This document shows positions 7,604 through 12,917 of a stretch of 20,331 nt of DNA, piece after piece (the first letter of the stretch is position 1; each line of letters opens with the position of its first letter). The position numbers and the translations under genes are program-made. A model generated the notes under the pieces. It was not told where the DNA came from. It worked only from the letters and a program-made list of their open reading frames with translations, and searched no databases. Location of the stretch: IMG/VR virus record IMGVR_UViG_3300007735_000449, positions 1 to 20,331 of that record. The stretch is one strand, 5' to 3'. Source of the stretch: a virus.

Positions 7604-7976
7604 GCTGCTTCACCTCCACGATGTCGGAGTCCAGCAGGGTGTTGATGGTCGCCTTGATGCGGGCCCGGTAGTCGTTCTCGGAGCTGATGCACAGAGCCAC
7701 CCCGGACATCAGGTAGGCGTCGGCGCGGACCATCGGGGATCGGACCTCGTTCTCGAGATGCCACAGCCGCTCGTTTACCGCCGCTAGGTCGGCCATCAGG
7801 CTCTCGATGCCGGCGGACCTCAGGTAGGGTGAGTCCTCCCAAGCCTGCTCGAGCAGGGCGTACTCGCGGGCAATCTTCACCCGCTTGTGCTCATCGGTGA
7901 CGTGCTTGGCCTTGACGGACAGGATGGTCAGCTTGTCGAGCAGCTCGCCGGGCGACACGGGGATCTGGATACCCAT
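7590..7976 (-). CDS. DUF6165-like protein, 128 aa
   Basis: The protein opens with IPVSPGELLDKLTILSVKAK and ends with a block ENDYRARIKATINTLL followed by DSDIVEVKQH. These two ends and the total length match the pattern I know for DUF6165 proteins, which typically begin VPVSxGELLDKITILxIK and end with NDxRAxxKxxINxxLxSxIVEEK. The middle is helical and charged. DUF6165 has no established function and is found in bacteria near surface-polysaccharide genes as well as in phages. Start ATG 7976 lies one base after the upstream stop. Confidence 0.75.
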   Translation of the reverse strand: MGIQIPVSPGELLDKLTILSVKAKHVTDEHKRVKIAREYALLEQAWEDSPYLRSAGIESLMADLAAVNERLWHLENEVRSPMVRADAYLMSGVALCISSENDYRARIKATINTLLDSDIVEVKQHGSD

Positions 7977-7977
7977 G

Positions 7978-8178
7978 TCAGTTCATCCCCGGCATGGTCT
8001 TGCGGAACTCCCGCGTGATGTCGTCGACCGCGATGGCCAGCTCACACTCGGCCAGAATCTTTTCCTCGAGGGGCGCGTTTCGCCACTGGAGGGCTCGGTT
8101 GATGAGGTTGGCCAGGGCTTCCGCCATCTCGTCGGTCGAGTCCACGAGCTCCAGGGTCACTGTCGGGTACTGGTCCAT
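7978..8178 (-). CDS. Small acidic helical protein, 66 aa
   Basis: ATG 8178 follows AGGAGGCTGA, a strong ribosome-binding site, supporting this start. The sequence MDQYPTVTLELVDSTDEMAE begins with a beta-strand and continues as acidic helices (LEEKILAECELAIAVDDI). No family is recognised. Its 5' two-thirds overlap the 3' part of the upstream frame. Confidence 0.65.
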   Translation of the reverse strand: MDQYPTVTLELVDSTDEMAEALANLINRALQWRNAPLEEKILAECELAIAVDDITREFRKTMPGMN

Positions 8179-8308
8179 GTTCAGCCTCCTGCGGCAGCGG
8201 GCCGCGATCCACCTTCACCCATCCGTTGGTGCTCCAGAACCACACCGTTCCGTCGTCGGCCAGTCCCAGCTGTCCCCGGTCGCCGGTGATGCTGATGAGC
8301 TTCCTCAC
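8042..8308 (-). CDS. Small protein with deep 3' overlap, up to 88 aa
   Basis: GTG 8308 overlaps the upstream stop (GTGA). The first 35-45 residues (MRKLISITGDRGQLGLADDG, then VWFWSTNGWVKVD) look like a genuine small beta-rich phage protein. After about residue 42 the frame runs for 137 bases through the next gene, and the sequence becomes low-quality Pro/Gly/Arg-rich. A neighbouring frame stops at TGA 8183-8181, just before the next start, which is where an ordinary gene of this operon would be expected to end. Either the overlap is real or a frameshift (biological or sequencing) is present. Confidence 0.5.
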   Translation of the reverse strand: MRKLISITGDRGQLGLADDGTVWFWSTNGWVKVDRGPLPQEAEHGPVPDSDPGARGLDRRDGGSPGQPHQPSPPVAKRAPRGKDSGRV

Positions 8309-8748
8309 GCCTTGGCCTTCTTGGGTCGACCCCGCTTCTTCGGGGGCTCGGTCCCGCCCAGCGTGGCGGCGGCCTCGAGGTCGGCCTGCACCTCCCGCTG
8401 GATGGCCCGCAGGACGATGCCACGGATTGACCCCACCTCCCGGTCGGTCAGCTGGACGTCACGCCCCTTCCACGACGCCAGCCCGTCAAGGACCACGAGC
8501 AGGAAGGACGGGACCGCGGTGGCCTCCACGGGCTCAGGCTTGACCCTGCGCGGCACCAGAGGGCTCGGTGGGGACTTGGGCTCGGGCTCAGGCTCAAGCC
8601 ATTCCTTGGGCACGCCAGACCCCTCCGTGGGGATGTACGGGGGAGGGGGAGGGGAGCCGGGCTCGAACCCCGCGATGACGCGGGGATCGGGCAAGGGTTC
8701 GCGACCGGACATCTCGCGGATGCGGGCGAGGTCGTTGATGAGTCCCAT
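8305..8748 (-). CDS. Proline-rich protein with C-terminal AT-hook-like motif, 147 aa
   Basis: ATG 8748 overlaps the upstream stop (TGATG). Residues about 25-75 are a Pro/Glu/Lys-rich linker (EPGSPPPPPYIPTEGS and EPEPEPKSPPSP). A folded-looking helical domain runs from about 78 to 133 (PSFLLVVLDGLASWKGRDVQ, then REVGSIRGIVLRAIQREV). The C-terminus is PPKKRGRPKKAKA, which contains the GRP core of AT-hook minor-groove-binding motifs. DNA binding is therefore plausible. Function is unknown. Confidence 0.6.
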   Translation of the reverse strand: MGLINDLARIREMSGREPLPDPRVIAGFEPGSPPPPPYIPTEGSGVPKEWLEPEPEPKSPPSPLVPRRVKPEPVEATAVPSFLLVVLDGLASWKGRDVQLTDREVGSIRGIVLRAIQREVQADLEAAATLGGTEPPKKRGRPKKAKA

Positions 8749-8942
8749 CAGGCCTCCGTGGTCAGGGTCAGGGTCACCGCCTGGCCGATGTCGAGCGTGT
8801 GGTCGGGAAGGAACAGGACGGTGCCGTTCTCGAGCGTGGTGCGATAGCTGGTCACGACAGCCGGCGGGTCCAGCGTCAGGTCCATGCGGTTCATCTTCTC
8901 GATTCCCCGCACGGCGGTGGTCACTTCATAAACGGTCGTCAC
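8748..8942 (-). CDS. Small beta-rich protein, 64 aa, unknown
   Basis: The GTG start at 8942 overlaps the nuclease stop (GTGA), and the 3' end overlaps the next start. The peptide alternates Thr/Val/Leu (VYEVTTAVRGIEKMNRMDLT and VLFLPDHTLDIGQAVTLTLT), suggesting a small beta-sheet domain. No family or motif is recognised. It is translationally coupled to the RecB-like nuclease, which may hint at a partner role. Confidence 0.6.
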   Translation of the reverse strand: MTTVYEVTTAVRGIEKMNRMDLTLDPPAVVTSYRTTLENGTVLFLPDHTLDIGQAVTLTLTTEA

Positions 8943-9754
8943 TTGGCCTCCTTGGCGAACATGTCGTACAGCGTCAGAGCTGCGTTGAACCCGTCCATCA
9001 GCTGCGCGTAGTTGTAGTCGGTGCCACCCTTGTGCTGCACCCCGTCGCGGTCCTTGTAGTCGTATCGGCAGTCTCCCACGCGCCGGACCTCGACGTCGGG
9101 ATCACCGACCACCTTGGGCACCCGCACGATACCACCGATGAGCACCGGCTCGCCTGCGAACCTCGAGGCGGCTGCTGCATACGCTGCCACCTGCAGGTGG
9201 TAGGACTCGTAGATTCCCTTGCCAGACTTCCAGTCCCAGACCTCGAGGGCTCCATCCTCAGCCCGGGCGATGAGGTCGACGGTGCCGGCGTAGCGGTCGG
9301 TCCATACCGGCTGCTCAATGCGGACGGGGACCAGCCGGGCCCCCGCCCACCACGCCTTCCACGCCATGAACGCCCAGGCAGCCTCCTCGGGCATCTGCGG
9401 CTTAGGGCCCTGCTTCTCCCCCAGCTCACCCTTCAGGGTCCACTGGATCATGTTGTGGATGCTCGAGCCGATGTCGGCGGCCTTGGACAGCTTGCGCTGA
9501 TGCTGACGGGCCGGGCCCACGCGGGCACGGACGGCGGACACGAATTCGTCCGGCGTGCCGTGCTCACCATGGGCGTAGACTTCCCCAGCAGCCTCGAGCA
9601 CAGCGTCGCGCTCGAGGTCAGCCGACCACCGGATGAGGGCATCCGTGCCCAGCCCCAGCACCTTCAGGATCGTCGTCACGCGGGGCTTGAGACCATCCGG
9701 GGTCTCATAGCCCCTGCTCGTGACGCGGACATCCTTGTCCGTCGGCCAGGTCAC
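8939..9754 (-). CDS. Cas4/RecB-like PD-(D/E)XK nuclease, 271 aa
   Basis: GTG 9754 overlaps the upstream stop (GTGA). The RecB-family nuclease motifs appear in order: ADIGSSIH (His100), RYAGTVDLIA (Asp160), VWDWKSGKG (Asp174, Lys176) and HLQVAAYAAA (Gln188, Tyr192). Relatives (PDDEXK_1, Cas4, phage exonucleases) are metal-dependent DNA exonucleases or nickases used in recombination and repair. The four-cysteine iron-sulphur site of true Cas4 is not seen. The preceding zinc-ribbon gene is translationally coupled and may encode an accessory protein. No annealing protein is obvious nearby. Confidence 0.85.
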   Translation of the reverse strand: MTWPTDKDVRVTSRGYETPDGLKPRVTTILKVLGLGTDALIRWSADLERDAVLEAAGEVYAHGEHGTPDEFVSAVRARVGPARQHQRKLSKAADIGSSIHNMIQWTLKGELGEKQGPKPQMPEEAAWAFMAWKAWWAGARLVPVRIEQPVWTDRYAGTVDLIARAEDGALEVWDWKSGKGIYESYHLQVAAYAAAASRFAGEPVLIGGIVRVPKVVGDPDVEVRRVGDCRYDYKDRDGVQHKGGTDYNYAQLMDGFNAALTLYDMFAKEAK

Positions 9755-10041
9755 ATGTCCCCCTTGAACGTCGAGAGGGCCCGCTCCGCAGCCTCGAGAG
9801 CGGACTGGTAGTCCCCGGTGCCCTGATAGACCTTGCCGGCGAAGTCGAGGGCCGCGATGGTCAGCAGGTACTGCGGGGTCGCGCTCGAGGGCGGGGCGAC
9901 GGTAGCGGCGGGCTTGGGCGCACCACCCTTGCCGGGCTTGTACTTGCACCACGAGCCGTCGGGGTTCTTGGTGGGGCAGAACATGCCGAACTTGCCGGGG
10001 CGCAGCGGGGTGCCATGCTCGGGACAGAGGGCGTCACTCAT
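9751..10041 (-). CDS. Zinc-ribbon protein coupled to the nuclease, 96 aa
   Basis: ATG 10041 lies inside the 3' end of the upstream gene. CPEHGTPLRPG and FCPTKNPDGSWCKYK form a zinc ribbon at residues 6-34. A Pro/Ala/Lys linker (about 35-55) and a helical C-terminus (YLLTIAALDFAGKVYQGT, then ALEAAERALSTF) follow. Similar zinc modules occur on phage single-strand-DNA or recombination factors. The GTGA overlap with the RecB-like nuclease suggests that the two act together, which is an inference from context. Confidence 0.65.
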   Translation of the reverse strand: MSDALCPEHGTPLRPGKFGMFCPTKNPDGSWCKYKPGKGGAPKPAATVAPPSSATPQYLLTIAALDFAGKVYQGTGDYQSALEAAERALSTFKGDM

Positions 10042-10213
10042 GATCGTCTCCTAGCTTGAGTAGATGGTCGGACTCGCACGGGCCACATGCCCACAACCCC
10101 GTGCCATTGTTAGTGGTTACAGCCGATACCGTACCGCACATGTCGCAGACCTGGATGATGATTCTGCGGGGAATGCCAGTCCCGTTTTCTGCTAGTGCCT
10201 TGCGTCGTGTCAC
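10034..10213 (-). CDS. 59-aa zinc-ribbon miniprotein
   Basis: GTG 10213 overlaps the stop of the XRE-type gene (GTGA), and the frame ends at TGA 10036-10034, overlapping the next gene's start. The peptide has CDMCGTVS and ACGPCESDHL, two CxxC knuckles 17 residues apart, forming a classic zinc ribbon. It is preceded by a basic N-terminus (VTRRKALAENGTGIPRRIII). The two coupled junctions and the clean zinc site make it a convincing gene despite its size. Confidence 0.75.
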   Translation of the reverse strand: MTRRKALAENGTGIPRRIIIQVCDMCGTVSAVTTNNGTGLWACGPCESDHLLKLGDDHE

Positions 10214-10482
10214 TCGTACTGCTCCAGCATCCGCCGGGCGAGAGTCTTGCAGCCCTGCAGGGCAGCCCGTTCGATAGCAGCCTCGTCCCTGCCATACGCT
10301 CGCGCCATGCGCTGGATGATCGCCTGCGACGGCATCTGCGCGCCACGTTCCACCCGCAGCAGGTAGCTCCGGGTGATGCCACCGATAGCCACCGCACGTT
10401 CCGCGCTGGTAGGGAACCCCGCCTGCTGGCCGATGATGGACAGCGGGTTACTGGTAAGTCGCACTCGCCTAAGCTCCGACAC
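10210..10482 (-). CDS. XRE/Cro-like helix-turn-helix regulator, 90 aa
   Basis: GTG 10482 follows CGGAGGAC. The core from about residue 13 (NPLSIIGQQAGFPTSAERAV) through IGGITRSYLLRVERGAQMPS to IIQRMARAYGRDEAAIERAA has the order of an XRE/lambda-repressor fold: helix 1, helix 2, recognition helix ITRSYLLRVERG, then PSxxxxxRMARAYG. The insertion between helices 1 and 3 is longer than usual. It is probably a DNA-binding regulator of phage promoters and could act on the shared leftward promoters. There is no peptidase (LexA/CI) tail. Confidence 0.75.
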   Translation of the reverse strand: MSELRRVRLTSNPLSIIGQQAGFPTSAERAVAIGGITRSYLLRVERGAQMPSQAIIQRMARAYGRDEAAIERAALQGCKTLARRMLEQYE

Positions 10483-10512
10483 GTGTCCTCCGATAGGTGA
10501 GAGAAAGAGGGC

Positions 10513-10545
10513 CCGGGGAGAAGGGGGGGCACCTTCTCTACCCGG
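10513..10545 (-). terminator. Leftward terminator-like hairpin
   Basis: CCGGGGAGAAGG pairs with CCTTCTC-TA-CCCGG (12 bp with a two-base bulge) around a GGGGGCA loop. On the minus strand it is followed by CCCTCTTTCTCTC. It lies in the 144-bp gap between the leftward gene ending at 10627 and the XRE-type gene, so it may reduce readthrough into the regulator. I see no clear promoter in the rest of the gap. Confidence 0.6.
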
Positions 10546-10626
10546 CTTGCGCCGCCTAACCAGGGCGGACCCTCGAATTGTCCCCGTGCTACGCCCCCAA
10601 CACCCCCGGACCGCAGGGTGCCACAG

Positions 10627-10776
10627 CTACCACCGTTCCGCAAGTCCCGCCGGCGGCCCACCGTGCAGCCGGTAGAAGTCCGCCAGCTCCTGCTCGAGGG
10701 CCTTGCGTGCCACCGGATCGTCCTCAGCCTCGATAGCATCCCAGAAAGACTCTGCCACCCGTGCGAACGTGCTCAC
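10627..10776 (-). CDS. 49-aa helical miniprotein
   Basis: The GTG at 10776 overlaps the upstream stop (GTGA); a GTG three bases earlier is also possible. The peptide VSTFARVAESFWDAIEAEDD continues through ARKALEQELADFYRLHGG to a Pro-Gly-Leu-Ala end. It is acidic and amphipathic. No family is recognised. Confidence 0.6.
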   Translation of the reverse strand: MSTFARVAESFWDAIEAEDDPVARKALEQELADFYRLHGGPPAGLAERW

Positions 10777-11006
10777 CACGTGCCTCCCCTCATGGCCCGC
10801 TGCTCGTCGTGCCAGCACTCTCGGGCCTCCTCGAGCGCGGCCTCGATGCACTCCACGCACCGGTCGTCGTCCTCACCGTCCAGCAGGTGCCCGCAGCTCG
10901 AGCACCGCACGTGCTGGCAGGCCTCGCACATCTCCTCGAACGCGGTCCTGCCACCGCCCCCGGACCCATCCCCACAGAACACGCACTGCGCCTTGGTCGC
11001 CGGCAT
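10773..11006 (-). CDS. Eight-cysteine zinc-binding miniprotein, 77 aa
   Basis: ATG 11006 overlaps the upstream TAA (TAATG). Four CxxC pairs are present: CVFC (8-11), CEAC (27-30), CSSC (35-38) and CVEC (50-53). They could hold two zinc ions in a tandem or interleaved ribbon. A helical, Glu-rich C-terminus with a further Cys and His (ARECWHDEQ) follows. Related arrangements occur in RING-like or rubredoxin-like host-interaction proteins, but no assignment is possible. Confidence 0.7.
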   Translation of the reverse strand: MPATKAQCVFCGDGSGGGGRTAFEEMCEACQHVRCSSCGHLLDGEDDDRCVECIEAALEEARECWHDEQRAMRGGTW

Positions 11007-11338
11007 TAGAACGCCTCCCCTGCCAAGTTGTGGATCGCCTGCGCCAGCCGAACGTAGATGTCCGTGGCGCGCTCCCGTGCCATCCGATACTGCGCCCGCC
11101 GCTCCGTGCCATCCCCGAGCATGATGAGAGATCGAGAGAGGGCCTGCTCCTCGCGCACGCGGGCCGCAGCGTACAGCCTCGAGAGGCGCAGGATGCGCCG
11201 CTCCGCCTGCCGGCGCATCCGTGCCATGTCCCGCGCCTGCTCCGCCTGCCAGTCGAACCCCTCGAGCCGGTGCGGATCGCGCAGGAACGCGCGATTGTTA
11301 GCGTCGGCCTCGAGCCGTTCCAGCGTCTTCTCGGTCAT
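11006..11338 (-). CDS. Helical basic protein, 110 aa (paralogue of the upstream gene)
   Basis: The start is ATG 11338, overlapping the upstream stop (TGATG) behind a G-rich ribosome-binding stretch; the frame is open upstream but overlaps the previous gene. The sequence is Arg/Glu/Ala-rich and almost all helix (RRQAERRILRLSRLYAAARV). It shares an order of blocks with the upstream gene: ANNRAF, then R-RILRLSRLYAAA, then YVRLAQAIHNLAG. This suggests a tandem duplication. Function is unknown. Confidence 0.65.
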   Translation of the reverse strand: MTEKTLERLEADANNRAFLRDPHRLEGFDWQAEQARDMARMRRQAERRILRLSRLYAAARVREEQALSRSLIMLGDGTERRAQYRMARERATDIYVRLAQAIHNLAGEAF

Positions 11339-11577
11339 CACATCCCCCCCATGTCGCGCACGGCCTGCTGCAGCCGGCAGTAGTAGTACACGGACCGCTT
11401 GTGCCACTCGGTGAAATTACCGGGGCTCACCGCACGCGCCTGCTGCCGCATCGCGACCCCGTACAGTCGGGCCAGGCGCATGACGTTGCGGACCTTGCGG
11501 GCCCGCTCATCGGCCACCGGATTGGCATCCTGGCCCCACACCCCTCGAGCCTGCTCGACATAAGCATTGTTCGCCAC
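11338..11577 (-). CDS. Helical protein, 79 aa (tandem paralogue)
   Basis: GTG 11577 is chosen because GGGGG lies exactly 6 bases upstream in a leader shared with two other genes. The protein runs VANNAYVEQARGVWGQDANP, then RKVRNVMRLARLYGVAMRQQ and ends YYYCRLQQAVRDMGGM. The blocks ANNAY, RNVMRLARLYGVA and YCRLQQAVRDMGG align with the downstream gene. It is the first gene behind the promoter at 11620-11648. No domain is recognised. Confidence 0.65.
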   Translation of the reverse strand: MANNAYVEQARGVWGQDANPVADERARKVRNVMRLARLYGVAMRQQARAVSPGNFTEWHKRSVYYYCRLQQAVRDMGGM

Positions 11578-11648
11578 TGTGTTCCCCCTAGGTTGTGCGG
11601 GCCCCTGCCCGCCGTGTACACCGTACAACACCTGCCAGTCGACTGCAA
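11578..11648 (-). promoter_or_regulatory. Leftward promoter plus structured leader
   Basis: The -35 TTGCAG (11648-11643) and -10 TACGGT (11625-11620) are separated by 17 bases. The leader contains the hairpin GCGGGC-AGGG-GCCCGC (11612-11597). It then has the 16-mer AACCTAGGGGGAACAC (11594-11579), with the G run 6 bases before the GTG start. The -10 is weak, but the layout matches two other leftward leaders in the window. Confidence 0.6.
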
Positions 11649-11651
11649 GTG

Positions 11652-11879
11652 CTATCTGTCCGTGTCGGGTTCGTGCCACATGCACAGCGGCCCAACGTTG
11701 AAGTGCCACGAACCATCATTAAACCGCTCGAGCCCCTGCGACAGCCACCCGCCCCGGATCAGAGACACGCCCCACAGGTCGCGCCGGCAATCCCCCAGCG
11801 TGTCCCAGGTGCGACGCTCGAGTCGGACCATCGGGGTCCGTGTCGGGCCCCAGTGCCACTGCCATTCACGCGCGGTCAT
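11652..11879 (-). CDS. Tryptophan-rich small protein, 75 aa
   Basis: ATG 11879 follows GGGGGTGTGAC, in which the upstream gene's last codons provide the G-rich ribosome-binding site. The sequence contains seven Trp (MTAREWQWHWGPTRT, RDLWGVSLIRGGWLS, SWHFNVGPLCMWHE) and looks like a compact beta-domain. It ends four bases before the -35 of the next promoter. No family is recognised. Confidence 0.6.
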   Translation of the reverse strand: MTAREWQWHWGPTRTPMVRLERRTWDTLGDCRRDLWGVSLIRGGWLSQGLERFNDGSWHFNVGPLCMWHEPDTDR

Positions 11880-11880
11880 G

Positions 11881-12045
11881 TCACACCCCCAAGTTATCGG
11901 CGCACGGCAGGCAGAATTCCTGCCAGTCTCCCGTACGGTAGAATTCCGTGCCACGAATATTCGTGCCACAATTGTCGCACACCCTGTGCGCCGGATCATG
12001 GAACCCCCACAGGATCGCATCCGCACGTCCACCGTTGCCGGTCAT
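11881..12045 (-). CDS. 54-aa zinc-ribbon miniprotein
   Basis: ATG 12045 is preceded by the same GGGGGTGTGAC junction as the next gene. CDNCGTNIRG (Cys23, Cys26) and FCLPCADN (Cys45, Cys48) form a four-cysteine zinc ribbon with a beta-hairpin between (TEFYRTGDWQE). The N-terminal 20 residues (MTGNGGRADAILWGFHDPAH) are unassigned. The frame is open upstream but overlaps another gene. It resembles single-zinc-ribbon phage proteins that bind nucleic acid or host factors. Confidence 0.65.
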   Translation of the reverse strand: MTGNGGRADAILWGFHDPAHRVCDNCGTNIRGTEFYRTGDWQEFCLPCADNLGV

Positions 12046-12046
12046 G

Positions 12047-12262
12047 TCACACCCCCATGTCGCGCACGAGGCGCGCGTTGAATTCATCCCCGGCCATGCA
12101 AGCTTCCACCATTGCATTATCGGCCGCGTCCCGGAATTCATCCGCCGACAGTGCGTCCAGGGTAGGATGCGCCATCCGCATCCACGCTTCCACGGCCGCC
12201 GGCGTAACCGTGTCGCATTCACACTCGCGCATGAGCTCGAGAATCAGGGCACGGTAGCTCAT
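12047..12262 (-). CDS. Small acidic helical protein, 71 aa
   Basis: ATG 12262 overlaps the upstream stop (ATGA). The peptide is mostly helix (MSYRALILELMRECECDTVT, then FRDAADNAMVEACMAGDEFN) and ends RLVRDMGV. Its last codons form the ribosome-binding site of the next gene. No family is recognised. Confidence 0.6.
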   Translation of the reverse strand: MSYRALILELMRECECDTVTPAAVEAWMRMAHPTLDALSADEFRDAADNAMVEACMAGDEFNARLVRDMGV

Positions 12263-12504
12263 TCCGCCACCATGCTTTCCACAGTATCGCCCGCGCGAAT
12301 GTTGCGGTCAGTGGAGACGCCATTGATGCACGCGTGCCACCAGTAGGATCCGGTTTCATCATAGACGTGCACCGCGCGGCCGGTCTCATTATGGAACCGG
12401 CGTGCCAGTGCCACCGCCTGTTCATAGGGACCGTAGAAATTCACGTCGTCCGATTGCATGGACGGCCGGGGCCGCTTGACCTCAATTCGATAGACGCCCG
12501 CCAT
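12259..12504 (-). CDS. Small alpha/beta protein, 81 aa
   Basis: ATG 12504 lies 6 bases after GGGGG in the shared leader and is the first gene behind a strong promoter. The sequence (VYRIEVKRPRPSMQSDDVNF, then YEQAVALARRFHNETGRAVH, then VYDETGSYWWH) has a beta-helix-beta look with aromatic residues. Small phage proteins of the pattern strand, PYEQAxxLARRF, strand are common, but no named family can be given. Confidence 0.65.
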   Translation of the reverse strand: MAGVYRIEVKRPRPSMQSDDVNFYGPYEQAVALARRFHNETGRAVHVYDETGSYWWHACINGVSTDRNIRAGDTVESMVAE

Positions 12505-12582
12505 TGTGTTCCCCCTAGGTTCGTGTCACGGGACCGTCCCGTGCCACGCCTGCAGTATAGTGCCACAAGATACTAGCGTCAA
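12505..12582 (-). promoter_or_regulatory. Strong leftward sigma70-like promoter plus structured leader
   Basis: The -35 TTGACG (12582-12577) and -10 TATACT (12559-12554) have exact 17-base spacing. CACGGGA-CGG-TCCCGTG (12543-12527) is a perfect 7-bp palindrome or hairpin just downstream of the start region. It extends by three more pairs after a mismatch. The 16-mer AACCTAGGGGGAACAC (12521-12506) provides the ribosome-binding site. The palindrome could be an operator or a leader hairpin. Confidence 0.8.
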
Positions 12583-12616
12583 GTGTCTTTTTTCACGCCT
12601 GCCATGCCCGCCCGCA

Positions 12617-12699
12617 GTGCCACCCGTGCCCGCCTAGCCTGCCGTGCCACGCCTACCGCGCCGTGCCACGCCTACAGGATCGCACGCCTACCGTGCCAC
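12617..12699. repeat. GTGCCACG-centred short repeats
   Basis: GCCGTGCCACGCCTAC occurs identically at 12641-12656 and 12660-12675, 19 bases apart. Degenerate partners are CGCACGCCTACCG (12681-12693) and GTGCCACGCGG (12693-12703). Another GTGCCAC starts at 12617. They are the densest part of a wider same-orientation GTGCCAC array. Confidence 0.75.
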
Positions 12700-12873
12700 G
12701 CGGCCGCGCCTACGGGCCCCGGAGCCTAGGCTAGCACCTTGGGCTTCCCGATAGACTCGGGCCCGCTGTAGGGCATTCTCGGCGCGCTCGAGCGTATGGG
12801 CCGCTCGAGTGTCGGCCAGGGTCAAGGTTAGGGGATCGCACGCGCTCGAGCGTAGGGTTCCCATAGGAAAGGA

Positions 12874-12895
12874 CCCCTAGCCTTTCGGCCAGGGG
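12874..12895 (-). terminator. Leftward terminator after the gene at 12918
   Basis: CCCCT-A-GCC-TTTC-GGC-C-AGGGG forms a stem of 5 plus 3 bp around one mismatch with a four-base loop. It lies 22 bases beyond the stop of the leftward gene and is followed on the minus strand by GGTCCTTTCC. The T-run is short. Confidence 0.6.
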
Positions 12896-12917
12896 CCCCG
12901 TAGGATTGCGTGCCGAT

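Larger units (their letters stand above)
12583..12917. other. 335-bp gap with repeats and no gene
   Basis: No convincing frame is seen. The right part holds a terminator hairpin, described separately. The left part holds GTGCCAC copies and a duplicated 16-mer (12641-12656, 12660-12675). In the middle are the palindrome AGCCTAGGCT (12723-12732), a small CCCGA/TCGGG hairpin (12747-12761) and the repeat GCGCTCGAGCGTA (12785-12797 and 12843-12855). A structured RNA is possible but unproven. Confidence 0.6.

Noticed and set aside
7994-9811. Open frame of 605 codons on the + strand
   Set aside because: It lies opposite well-supported leftward genes with clear motifs (DUF6165-like neighbours, RecB-like nuclease) and has a low-complexity Arg/Ser/Pro/Gly composition typical of antisense frames in GC-rich DNA.
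11595-12257. 220-codon + frame
   Set aside because: It is antisense to several coupled leftward genes and their promoter.
12700-12870. Possible tRNA or structured RNA on the - strand
   Set aside because: I found small hairpins but no acceptor, anticodon and T-arm arrangement that could be a tRNA.
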